Part shown: positions 34,101 to 47,800 of the stretch, in pieces
How the letters are laid out: every line of letters starts with the position of its first letter
Numbering within the stretch: position 1 is the first letter of the stretch
Made by a program: the position numbers and the translations under genes
The notes under the pieces: model-generated
The model's database searches: none
What the model saw: the letters and a program-made list of their open reading frames with translations, nothing else
What the model was told of the DNA's origin: nothing
NCBI GenBank assembly: GCA_035048485.1
Contig: CM068584.1
Coordinates: 55,305,739 to 55,369,738 of the forward strand
Length of the DNA stretch: 64,000 nucleotides
Origin: Pteria penguin
Taxonomy: Eukaryota; Mollusca; Bivalvia; Pterioida; Pteriidae
Direction: 5' to 3'

Positions 34101-37100
34101 CACTTGCATAATTTCATGTATCAGTGAACTGAATACGAATGGGACTCTTTGCTAAATGTCAGTGTTCCTGAAACTAATCTTTATAATGCCTCAGGAATGA
34201 TAACTTAAAATAACTTGAAAAATTATCACTTCATAAGTTTTTTTCTTAAAAGTTTCAATTTACCACTGTATCTGTTAAGCTGCGTTTTCATTAGTTTTCA
34301 TTAGTGTGTCTGCGATCTGCCTGTAGTGTGTCTGAATTATGTGGTGGTGGTGGTGGTGGTAGGGTTTAACGTCCGCGTGACAGCTAGGTCATATGCAGGC
34401 GGTGTCATGGGTGCATGACACATGTTGTTTTGTGTGCGTGTATTGTTGTTCTGCTATGTAATGGGGCCGAATTGCACGGCTCTTTTTTAAGTGCCATCTC
34501 ACTTACTTGAATACTACAGATCTGCAGCACCCACCCCAGACAATAAATTAAACTCCACTCCAGGTAGGCGGAGCGAGCAATTAGGGTAAAGTGTCTTGCC
34601 CAAGGACACTACCTGCGATTTGAACCTGTGACCCTAGGATCAACAGACTCACGCTCTACCGACTGAGCTAAGCGGGCCCCATCTGTTTGTTTGTTTGATT
34701 TTGTTTAACGTCACACCATGAATATGTCACGTATATGGTGACGGCATCTGCCTGATGCGGGGCCTACAAATTTTGACCTGTGCAACGGACCCACCCAAAG
34801 CAGTGAGGGATCTTTTACGTGCCACGCCTACCATGACACGGGACCTCGGTTTTTACTGTCTCATCCGAAAGACAGAACACCAGTGTGACCGGGACGGGGC
34901 TCGAACCGGCGACCTCTCGATCACAAGCCGAACACGCTAACCACTGCGCCACAACGGCTTGGCCCCCATCTGAATTATGCAGTTGAAGTGAAAGAAATTG
35001 GACTGGAAATGTGCCCCATGTCATGTTTAACACCTAAACATGCTAAATGCACACACTTTAAGTTGAGGTCAAAGTTCAAGGTCACAAAAATGCTTTTTCA
35101 TGCCAAATATCAGCATCCTAGTACGAATATTTTTAAGGAACAAATAGGTAAGAATCTGTATTCCCTCCAACGTTGTTGCGAGGGAAAAATAATCTGATTA
35201 TGGTAAAAACATTAGAACCGGAAGTAGTATAAGGAAACACTAAAACGGTTACCTATATCATCTTCAGTCCTATATTCATCAGTTTCTGCATAGCATGTTT
35301 TCCGTTTTGACACCGGCACACCTGTAAATATTAAAATGAGTTAATATATCTCCAAAGTCTAACTAGACAAGAGGCCTAACGCTCACATGATTACAAAGTC
35401 TGGCAATAAAGATTAGTACCGAATTTAGATGCCCTAGATGTACAATTTGAAAAATAATTACTCTTCAGTAGTGCTCAATATCTAAACATTTGAAACAGTT
35501 GATATCCATTTATTTGCAAGACAAAATTGAAATTTAGTGTCAATAGTTTGTTCGTTGGTTTTGTTTTGTTGAAAAAATGACTTCTTTGTTTTTTCAACAT
35601 GGATAAAAGTTATTTTGCGATAATTGGAAATCTCCATTATTCTGTTATTCTGAAAATAGACTTCAATGACCTTACACTACACCTATGACCCCCAAGAGGG
35701 CAAGGACACTTTTCCTCAGTGGAAATGTGATTCTCTCCACTGGAAGATCCTTCCTGCCAAATTTGGTTGAAATCGGTTGAACTTTATTTATTTTTGACCT
35801 AATTTCAGCGCCTCATAGTGAGCCCTTTTTCAACGGATTTTTTTGTTTGTTTGCAAGCTTGATAGACCTTCCCTAGCGGAAGCTATATCTCAAATATGAA
35901 AGCAATCCCTATGTCGGTTCTTGAGAAGATTTTTTAAGATGTACCCAATTTTACCTCATCTTGCCCCCTCATGGAGCCCCAAGGGGAGATAACCCCCTCT
36001 TTTTTGCAAACTTTGAGCGTATTCCCCTGGGGATGCTTCCTGCCAAGTTTGGTGAAAATCCGTCAAGCGGTTCTTCAGGAGAAGTTGTTTGAAGCTCAAG
36101 TTTGCGGACAGACGGTTGACAACGACAATGACGGACGACAGACGCAGCGCCATGACAATAGCTCACTTGGCCCTTTGGGCCAGGTGAGCTAATAAAGCCA
36201 GAATGATTATCACCCCAATGATTATAATACAACGGCAGGTCAATAAGTAACCAAGCAGATACATAATATTGATGCAACATGTTGCGCAAGGCTTAATATG
36301 ATAGATGACACAACGTTGATTCAACACTGGTATTTAAGAGTTACATTAATAGGAGGTGGAAGGGGATCTCCACATCTTGATTTTGTAAAGAATACTGAAT
36401 TAAATATTGATATATATATCAAAATGCTCGTTGAAATGTGTAATTTCAAGAAAAATACACCAGCTTAGATACAGGCCATGTGTTTAGGAAAAAATCTTGT
36501 TTAAATGGACAATTTACAAAAACGAGCCCATCGTGGAACAAAACGAGAAAACACACTTGATACAAAGCAACACTTCCAAACTCTCCGAAACAAAAGTGTG
36601 GCTCTTATTCGTTCTGCCAAGAATTAGAATAGCCAAAAATTTCAAACATAGTTAGAACTAAACCCAACTTGAATCCACATTCATGGTGAAAACTTGTAGT
36701 CTCTAACAAGATTACAGAAATCCTCAGACATACCCACAATAATATTATATAACCGCTGATGACACAGCTGAACTTTTTTACAATGTTTTGCCCAACAACC
36801 TGACTTGAGAATGAAGAAACGCCAATACCTTTAACCAATGCTCAAGTAAATATCTGCAGTACTCTGAACTCCATTAATATAACACCTGAAAACACAGTGC
36901 ATACCTAAATCATCCTCAGACTTCTGCTCCTCAGGCTCTGCATAGCATGGTTTCCTTTTTGCTTGTGGATCTGTAACTGATAATTATTAAATTCATAACT
37001 TTATCTCATGATTCCTATAGGTTATAGAACTCTCAAATTGTTATCTTTTGTTTGATTTTTGGTAGGAAATAAACATTAGTACTGAATTTAGTACATTAGT

Positions 37101-40100
37101 ACTAAAGAATTCCTTATCAGTAGTGCTCAGTGTCAAAACGTTTGAAATCAAAAGACTGTATGTATTTCACATGTGGTATATAAATTGATGATGCCATTGT
37201 ATTGTTGCATTTTGACGTCATAGGCACCCCACCAATATTTTTGTGCATGAAGGCCTAAATTTGCAGCCATTCCATGATTCTAGGAGAACTAGAAATGTGT
37301 CCGACCATAAATGCACACACATCAGTAAAGGCCAAAGGTCAAGATCACCAAAATGCCATGGAACTAGCTGTACTCATCAAGGCACATGAGCATGTGAAAT
37401 TGTGTGACTCTAGCTGCAATACTTGGTCCATAACTAAGCTAAACACAAAAACTTAACCGGGGTCAAGGTCACCAAAATGCCGTGGAACCAGATCTACTAT
37501 TCAAGCACATAAACAAGTGCAGTTGTATGACTCTTAGTGGCTAAGGTACAAAATGAGGCAGAAAACCATTAATATATATCTCTGCATTTTTTATCGAATA
37601 TACAAATTTTCATTGCAATCGGTCAAATTCTACATTTGGACCAATCAGCAACCTCTGTGTTGATGCCCTGGCAACAGGATTAAACGGAACTGATATGGCC
37701 GAGTTAGCAGTCCTAAAAAATCCCTATATAAAACAAAGTTTACATTTTTACCAATCCCTATATACAACTTTTCAAGCAAAATTCAACAAAGTTTACATTT
37801 TTACCAATCAGAAGCCATAGTTTAGTTGCCATGGCAACAGAATTTTCTGATGAAACTGATATGGTTGTGTTTGCAGTCTCATAGTATTCTACCAATCAGA
37901 AGCCTCGGTTTGGTTGCCATGGAAACAGGATTAAAACGAAACTGATAGGGTATAGGATTCGCAATTGAAATTTCAACAGATCAGAAGCCTCACCTTTTTT
38001 TTGTTACCATGAAAACCAATAATATCCTGACTTTCGGGGAGACACAAGATCATATCATGTACAACATGTGTGCAAAGTTTCATTGAAATCTATGCATAAA
38101 CCTAGGAGGAGTAGGAGGTACAAATTTGTGTCTACAGACAGACAATCAAACAGACAGACAGACTGATTCCACTCCAGTATACCCCCTCCCCCAAATTCAT
38201 TGTGTGTGTGTGTGGGGGGGGGGGGGGGGGGTGTATAAAAAACTTGACCTTGTGACAGTCATACGATCAAGGGTAACAAAGTTTCTAAACCAATTCACTA
38301 AATGTAAAATCTAAATCAACATTAAGCATTGGCAACATGCATTCATTAGAGAAACCCTAGAGTAACTATTGCTGCAAGAATCAATCCATAAAGAATTTAA
38401 GTTGAGAAACATGATATAAGCAAATAATGTGTTAACTGGAAGGCCAGAGCCCACTTCGTTAAGTAGGGAATAAACCAGAGATTGTGTCAAAGCCATCTAA
38501 TCATCGCCTGTTCCTACCTAATCCGTTTGGGAGCAATATAATAATGCAGACCACCACATCAATACTACACTCGACTTTTCTTGTCAAAGGTTTTAAACAA
38601 AACATTGTTAATATTACATTCTACTTAATATATTTTCATTTACCTAGAGAATGCATTATGTGTTCAACACCAGCCTCTTGCGAGTTTATGTCGAAATCTG
38701 AAAATAATTAAATAAAAAACTGACTTTTATCAACAAGGTTCAATTATTATTACAATTAGTTAGTGTTTAACAGTGCATAAATACAAAAAAGACCATTTAG
38801 TGCTGCAAACGGTAGAACATGCAGGAGATAACAGAAGAACACATTACAGACAAGCTGCCAACAAAAATACCATTAATAGATCCATAAAGAATTTGATTTG
38901 ATTCAAGATATTATTTTCCGGAATTTCTATACGTAAATGATTCGAAAAATATACCCTGAAATGGCAAGAGGTGTAGCATATTTCATTATCCTGGGTGCCT
39001 TCAGTGAGCCAATCAGCAGAAAAGTTATGTTTCCTGCTCAGAGTGTATATAAACATGGTGGCAAATGTGAAATTACCTTGTGCCCATTTATAACCTTGTA
39101 CCCATATTTAACCTCTGACTGGCCTTATATGACCTCGATGTTGCTAGGCCGTTAAACCCATAACAAATCTTTGATATGCTATGTGCTTGTATTAAGCGGT
39201 TTTTTAGCCCCATATGTCCCCTCCCCTGCTCCAACCCCCAGTGCCCCTCCCCAGCTCCAACCCTGGGGCCAATGTGGTAGTCATTGTCCTCATTAATATG
39301 GTATGCTATACTCCTGTGTTTGTAAAATAATATTTTGATCCCTTTAGCCCACACCATTGCCGTCACCCTGGGGGTCAGATTGGGATAAAAATTATGCCAA
39401 TGTAAAGAGCTTCCCTAGTTGAGTAAGAAATTCAATACATATACTATGGTCATGATGGTGTAAATGAACTAACTCTGCTATCTTGTTCATAGGAAATTTT
39501 GTGCACAAGTTTTTTATTGTACAAAAACCCTGTATAAATTTTGAAAAATGTAGCACACTCTCTCCCTGTTCAGCCTGTTCAGTAAATAACAACAATGAAC
39601 TTAAATACATTACCATCTAACTGAATATCATCCAGGCACATTCCAGAGAACTGGTGGGCTTTTCCTTTCTCAACAGTGAGCAGCAGTTTGCTCACTTTTG
39701 CCATTTCTACTACATCCTCCTGTAGCCTGTAAAACTGTCTGTGAACACTCAATTCATGGCCCATGTGTCTTGCCAACTCCTCAAGTTGTCCCTTGGACAG
39801 ATCGAACACCTAGAAAATTGTTTAAATCTTGTTACTAGTACCAACAAACTTTCGCGTTTCTCTATATCAGACAAGTTTGCGGCTATTAACTTTTGCGGAT
39901 CGAATGTTACCACGAAAAGTTAGTAGCAGGGATGATTTTACTATGTGTTTCATTGTCACCCAAAAAAAAACACAGTTTCCCTTAAGCTTTGATATATTCA
40001 ACAGTGAAAACCACTGGTCTAATGAAAACAGTATGCTCCGCTTCAAATCATTGATCAAATAATTAAGCTGTATGTCTTCGATACGCTTATTCGATAATCT

Positions 40101-43100
40101 TGATCTACCGTTAAAACAACCAGCTCTGCTGATCTTTAATTGCTTTGCTGCTCACCGCGTTGCCACACTCATGACATCATAAGCGAAACAATAACGCAAT
40201 GTCATTGAGTGACTGGAAGTAGAAGCAGGGTACCAGATTATGGTCTCTTTCATCAAGGGAAGATAAACGATGACAGTACTTTGATAAAAGCAAATTTAGA
40301 AAAACAATGAATGCTACATATGGCGAAATATGAAAACAAATAATTATACACATTTTAGGACAACTTTGCACATATTTTTTCATGTTTTCATATAAAAATG
40401 CATTTCTAAAACCTTTGCATATGACCTTTAAAGCATCAGATTTTTATATAATCATGCAGGCCCTACTACTCTACCTGAGAAACCGTAGCCATGTATTTCC
40501 GCAGCTTTGTGCTTGTAATCAATTCTGGATGTTTGATGTCTTCTGTGCAGCTTTCGACAATTCGCTTGATTGTTGCACAACCACGCAAATGACCAGTTTC
40601 TCCCTGGAAAATTTAAAAACATTTTACTTTTTAACACGGCAAAGGACATTCCCATGCATAGCTTATTTCATTTTGGCATTAACAAGAGATCCCAAAGGGA
40701 TCTTGGCGCCCACCACCAAAAGATCTAGAACATTCTCAATCAGACTGTTTTTCCCTTCTTAACCCTTTACAAGAAATCAGTTTAATTTACTTTGATAGAC
40801 TGTAAGACTAACAAGAGGCCCAGAGGGCATGTTATCCTTCTCCTGGCAAGTGACATATGTATGTAAAATATATATTAGATTGAAGAGTATCAACACAGAA
40901 ATGTGTTGGTATAAATAATTCAATGGGACCTTTAAGATATATTTGTAACAGAACTGCATAATTTTGACAAAAGATCATTTTCTAGAAATTCTGTTTTGCA
41001 TGGATTTTGGTAACCAGACAATTTGCCTTAATTGAATGATTTAGACACTGTTTAGATACTTGTTTGAGCCACTATTCATAAGAATTAGTATCTTATAACC
41101 ATAAAGACTGGTGGAAATTCTTGAGCTCAATTAAAATAGAGATTTTAAGGAAATTTCTTTGGAAATCTGCAAAAAATTGACCAAGATCTTCGGGACAGAT
41201 TATAAAGGCAAAATGTGGACATCTTGGGGCATAATGTGAAATGACGTTAAAATTATCAGATGTCAAAAAGCAAAGTTTAAAAAAAATTCATTTCATTTAT
41301 TGTGATTTTTGCAATTTCATTGAAAGTTTTACACTAGTGAAATTCTATGGTAACATCCTTTACTTTCATATATCTCTTTTTTCAACATCCCATTTGTAAT
41401 CAATTTTATTAAGCTGCAAAGTGGGGACATGTTTTCTGGAACACCCTTTATCTGGTCCCTGGACTTAGGAACTTTTCGCTTTTTATGTATTCAACAAGTG
41501 TCCGCAAGGATTTTTATTTTTGATGACAATGATGACATAAATCAAAGATAAGTTACAGAGAAGAAGTCGTTTATATCAATATTGCCAAATTGACACCTTT
41601 TGACCCCGCCCCTCGGGGGTCAGCCCCATCATTCGTACAAATCTGAATCCCTACCACCTAGGAATGCTTCCACTGTATTATGAGCATTACTCAGTGCTCA
41701 GTTGGAGAAGAAGTCGTTTTATATCAATATTGCCAAATTGACCACTTTTGACCCCGCCCTTCGTACATACATGTAAAATGTCAAAAAGATCTCTTTAGTG
41801 TGGATGGTGTTTTAGTTCCGGTGAACAGCCAGGTCATTTTCAGCAAAGGAAAGAAACAAGAATGGTATGTAAAATAGACAATGCACATCTAGGGTCAAGG
41901 GGAACTTTAAAATTTCAGACAGATCCCTTCAGTACTTTCTGAGAAACTGCGAAAACATCTGACAGATGGTGAGCTAAAAATCAGTAAACAGTACAGTGTA
42001 TTACTTTTGATACTATTCATGAAAGGGCGGTCCACTCTGCTATTACCACCCAATGCAAATCTCAAATATTGTCATTGTCATTATCTAACATAAATAATTT
42101 ATCAGAGCACTTCTTTATTTATCTTTACCTTCAATAAAATAGACATTATGCGCCTTCAGTATTGTGCAACAGGATTACTGTTCAATACCTAAGGTTTCCA
42201 AGGCATGGCATGACTTCAACATTAAACTGAAAGCTGCACGACAGGCAAACTGGATCAACCAATCTTCGAATGTGAAATAAACTAAAATGTCAAAATTCAC
42301 AAAACTAAAACCATTGTTGTATTTTAATCGAGAATGTGTTGAAAGAAAACTACATACCACTGCAAAAACGAATGGGTTCTCTTCATTGATTCCAACTTTC
42401 TCTCTAGTGGCTACAAGAGCATTTACTGCTGCAAGCATGTTCGGTGTCATAAGAACTGGGACCTTTCTGTTTTTTTCCCCAATACTTCCACCATATCCAT
42501 GCTGAAAAAAATTTCAAAGACATAATTTTGGAAAATTTTGTGCAAGTTTAAAGGGTCATGGTCTGGCAATGAAAGGGACACTACAATCATGAATTAAAGC
42601 GATTTTTCTTTAGGGATTTTAAAATATGAGAATAATCAGATGTGTTTGTCAGCCATTGAGACTGATTTTGGCGGAAGAATGTGATTCCCAAGTAGAAACC
42701 ATAACGAGTATTGCTGCTATACCCCCCTCCCCTCTTTGCTTTAAAGTGTACGTAATACGAGACCTAAATGGTCGTCCTATTCGGCCCAGCTCCCCAAAAT
42801 TCCCCGACACACAACCACACATTCGATCTGCTCCTGACTGACCTGTTTATTCAACAAGAGGCCCAAAGCGTCTTAACGCTCACATGATACCAAAATCAAA
42901 ATCCATCAAGTAGTTCCGGATGATAAGTTGAAAATGTGCAACAATAAAGTTATTTATGGAAAATACATGAAAATGCACAAAGTCCAAAAAACGTCAAACC
43001 ATGACCAATGATCAGGTGAACTAAAGTCTTGAAATCATTCTATATGAAAAATCGTCTAATTTCAAAGGGCCATAACTGCATCAAAAATGGTGATACGCAG

Positions 43101-44654
43101 CTGAAATTCAAACTTGATCTGTAACCCTCAATAATGGAGCCATACACTTAATACCAGCTCAGTATCTTTACGCACAGCAGGAAAAGTCTATATCAATCTA
43201 TATGGGGAAATTGTCTGAGTTCAAAGGGCCATAACTGCGTCAAAAATGGTGTTATGCAGCTGAAGTTCAAAGTTGATCTGTAACTCTAAACACTGAAGTC
43301 ATACACCTGATACCAGCTCAGTATCTCCAAGTACCGTGGAAAAAATAGAGTGCAAACATATAGCAAAATGACAAAAATTCTGTTCTATTTTTGCTGTTAA
43401 GGAAGGCATATAAATCAAAGAAACTCACGACTTCATTAGATGCTTCTCCAGGGGTTGCAGTGAGAGTAACAACTCTTCATTGGTATTCCTGCTCAATGTG
43501 CGATGTTTGAACCGTTCAACAAGCATTTGTGCAGGCTCTTCAGCTCGCCGCTTATTGAACAATATGAGTCGTGTCAATGTGATCTCTGCAAGCTTTCTCC
43601 AAATCTCAAATGATTGTTGACTCAAAACCTTTGTGGTCAATGTCAATATTTCTTCCTCCAAAAACTTCTGTAAAAACAAAACAATTAAACATGTAATATA
43701 AAAATAGATTTTGCACAGAGTATTCTGTGTGTAAAAAAGGGTCAAATACACTCCAAAGACAAGAGGCCCATGGGCCTCATCGCTCACCTGAGCAACCGTG
43801 GCTAACTGAAGTTTGTTATGTGAAATTTTTGAAACACATCTTTAATGTTTTAGTATAACACAAAAATTCAACTTTCCTGGCGAAATGGTTTTTAAAAAGA
43901 TTTTTTAATATTTTCCACATAAATTACTACATAAAACTTTTGTTTTTCCATTGCGTCCCCACCCTACCCCAAGGGGTCATGATTTTAACAATTGATATTC
44001 TAGACTAAGTGATGATTATTCCACATAAGTTTCAATTTTCCTTGCATATTTCTATTCTTGTAAAGAAGATTTTTAAAGAATTGCTAATAAATTAATTATT
44101 ATAAATTTCGACAGCCTCCCCCCATTGAGGCCCCACCCTACCCCCAGGGGTCATGATTTTAACAATTTAGAATCTACACTACCCCAGGTTGCTTCCCCGT
44201 AGGTTTCAGCTTCTCTGGTCCAGTGGTTCTTGAGGAGATTTTAAAAAATGTTTTCCTATATACTTCTATGTAAAAATGTGATTCCCTGTTGTGGCCCCGC
44301 CCTACCCCCGGGGGTCATGATTTCAACAATTTAGAATCTACAATGCCCACGGATACTTCCCCATAAGTTTAAGCTTTTCTGGCCCATGGTTCTTAAGAAG
44401 ATTTTTAAAGATTTTCCCTATATATTTCAATGTAAAACTTTGATTCCGTATTGTGGCCCTGCCCTACCCCCAGGGGTCATGATTTGAACAATTTAGAATC
44501 TACATTACCCCAGAATGCTTCCACAAAAGTTTCAGCTTTTCTGGCCCAGTGGTTCTTCAGAAGAAGATTTTTTAATGACCCCACCCCATTTTTGTCTTTT
44601 CTTGAGTATCTCCCTTTGTAAGGAAACCTGGCCCTTCATTTTTACAATTTAAAC

Positions 44655-44703
<49 letters not shown>

Positions 44704-44774
44704 AGTAGTTCTTAAGAAGAAGTTTAAAATGTGAAAAGTTTACAGACGGACGGACAGACGGACGACAGACAAAG

Positions 44775-44819
<45 letters not shown>

Positions 44820-47800
44820 CAATAGGTCTATGGAAAAAATTCTAAAGCTATGCATAGATTTCATTATAACTCTCACATAATGATAATATCCATAATATAA
44901 TGGCTCATGATCGCCTGTCTCAGCCAACAAGAAGCCACAAAATATGGAATGTCAGTCAGTCAAAAGCCATGCTAATATCATGCTATATTTAGCCATTTTG
45001 AATTTTCTGATCCCAAATGCAGAATAGTTTTCTGTTTTTGCCTCACAGCATTGAACACCTAAAGAATATCGATGATAAATATTAGTATTCTGGTAGCAAT
45101 ATTTACTTAGGGGTTTTTTATTAACAAATTCCAACACTTGCACCAAAACTCTAACCTGGATGATTTGATTAAAAAAAAGTTAAGTCCAAAAGATGTTAAA
45201 ATATAGAGAAATTCAATGTTTTCTGTTTCTCTGTCAAACATTAATGCTAAACACCTGAGGAATATTCATGCGAATTTCAGCAGCCTAGTACTTACATTTG
45301 TTTTTTTATTAACAAATTCCAACTCTTTAACCAAAGCTTTAATCTGGTGCGGACAAACAGACAGATAGAGACAGACGGAGTGATTCCAGTATATACCCAC
45401 TTCCCAACTTCGTTGTGTGGGGGTATTACAACTTCGTTGCAGGTTGTGTGATAAGTGACAGTACTTTACTTAATGCAGCAAATTAACTTCATTAATGCAT
45501 AAAACTGTATCAGTTGGCATTCATTGTCTTCTTAAATGATAAAGGTGCTTGTGTATAGGCTCTAGGAGTCTTAAAAGCTTACTGACTTACTGTGAGTTTC
45601 TGCAGATCTGCAGTTAGAGGCAGAATTGTTTCTTTGTTGAAATGTTGCTCTTTGATATTCTGATGTGCAATGCCAGAAATTTTGTCATTCCATTCTGCAT
45701 TATATAACTCAATGAACTCAGCAGCTGCCACTTTCGATGAGTTATCTTTGTTTCTGATTCCCTGTCCTTTTTTCAGCTCTGCTAACTTTCTCAGCAGGTG
45801 TCCAGCTTTAAGTGCAAGAGAAGGTTTATTGAAGGTCTTTGTTCCACTGAGCGACAAACAATCACTTTCCTCGGCCAATGACTTGACTCCTTGAACACAA
45901 GTATCAAAATGCTTAGGATCAATAAATTCTTCAATTGAGGCAGACACTTTCCCAGTTTTTTTTTCTTAGGACAAGTTTGAGTCTCCCAATTATTCGAAGT
46001 TTCTCCCTTACATGACAGGCCTTCCTTGCCCCCAGTTTGTTGTATTGGGTTTGGCCTAGTAAGATGAGCAGCGGATCAGACTTTACTGTCAGGCTTATCT
46101 CATCCACATGCATTGCTTTAAGAACATCAGATATAAATTGCTCATCGTCAATCTCAAACCCAAGTGCACCTATACCAGTGGCACCCTGAATAAGCATCTT
46201 AGATGTAGAAGTTATTTCTTTTGCTGCCTTTTGCTCCTTTACATTATTTTCATAAACAAGAGGCTTTGAGAGAAATAGACATTTCTTTGTGTGTCTCCAC
46301 AATTCCTTTCCAATATAAAATGTGAAGCAGTACTGACATGGAAGGTACTCTTCTGGACTATGCATTTCTCCTTCAAATGGTCTTCTCCCTACAATTAGGT
46401 TCCCCTTTTTCTCAGTCAGCACTTCTATGTTATGATTGAAGTTTCTTAAATTCCTGTATTTGTCTAGTATCATCTTCCTTTTCTTCTTGCTTTCTTTCCC
46501 TGAAGAAACACTTGGTAGTGTAGCAATGTCTTCTACATCCCCATGTTGAAGAAGAATATGTCTACCGATCTTTAACTGGGATTTTCCACAAAAGTAGCAA
46601 TAATGCCGCTTGTTATAATCTCTTTTATCCAATCCTCTGGCGACTGTTTGAAGCATTATCATAGACTTGGTATCACCGCAATCTGCAGAAAGATTCAAAA
46701 CAAAATTTATTAAACTATTTTTTTTAATGTTTAATAAACTAACCTCTAGCAATATTATTCAAATGTTCACAAGAATGTTACTTTTGCATACCAAAAGCAA
46801 ACATTCAATGCACATTGTGGCGAAATTAGAGTCATAAAAATGTCCCCATAATGCCATTTGCCAAATACGTAGTGTAGTCCTATTTAAAATGAGATATAGG
46901 TGTCAGAAGGGTCTAGAATGTGATTTGGATCAACATCCATGTCACATGCAGATGGTATCATGGGTGCATGACACATATGTAGTGTGTGGTGAGTATTGTT
47001 GGGCAGCTTGTGCGGATACCAACTTTAGTGTTGAAGTACCAAGCCACAGCCTGACACGGATACCCCACTCAGTCACATTATACTACCATTCATTCTCTAT
47101 ACTTTTAATGCAGTGTCTGGCAAAGACAATAAGAAAGCGAGAATGCCAATTTTTTGGTCTTAGGTATGATCCGGCTGGGATTCGAACCACTGACATACCA
47201 TGCTTTAAGCTGACACTCTAATCAATGAGCAATGCAAATGGCCCCCAAAGGTCTTTCATTGCTCACCTGGAATATGTAGATGGAAAGCACATGACCAAAA
47301 CATATTTTAAGTTGTTGACCTGATGACCTTGAAATCAGACAGTTGAAAAATAGCAAATTTTCTGTTGTATCACCGACTACATTTTCTGTGATATCACACA
47401 GACTATAATTTTGTAATATATACACATGATATACTAGTATGCATTCATGTAACATCCTCAGCTAGAAAATGTAATGTCCTCATAAAAATGAGATAACATG
47501 ACAGTAGTCCCATAAGAGAGAAAATAAAATGCCCCCATTATAACATATTAATTAACTATCAGTATCTGACCTCCAGTCTGGAATATTTGGTATCCTCATA
47601 CAAACAAGCTTACAGTCAGTATTGCATGCAATGCATGTCCCTGCCATCTTCTGCAGGACATGTGCTGCCATGTACAAATGGACACACAGAGAATATGAAC
47701 ATCACTCAAAGTCATCATATGGCTTACAGTTGGTATTACATTTAATACATGTCCTGTATTGAATATCTATAAATGGAATGTTTAGGATCCCAAGTTATAG

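Noticed and set aside
35971..36192. Plus-strand ORF ending in a GCTCACTTGG palindrome
   Set aside because: It is the end of a hairpin-ended element, repeated elsewhere, without coding features.
45956..45964. Programmed -1 frameshift at the A9 run
   Set aside because: The shift needed is +1 (or one A fewer), not -1, and no downstream structure stands out. Indel error or decay is simpler.
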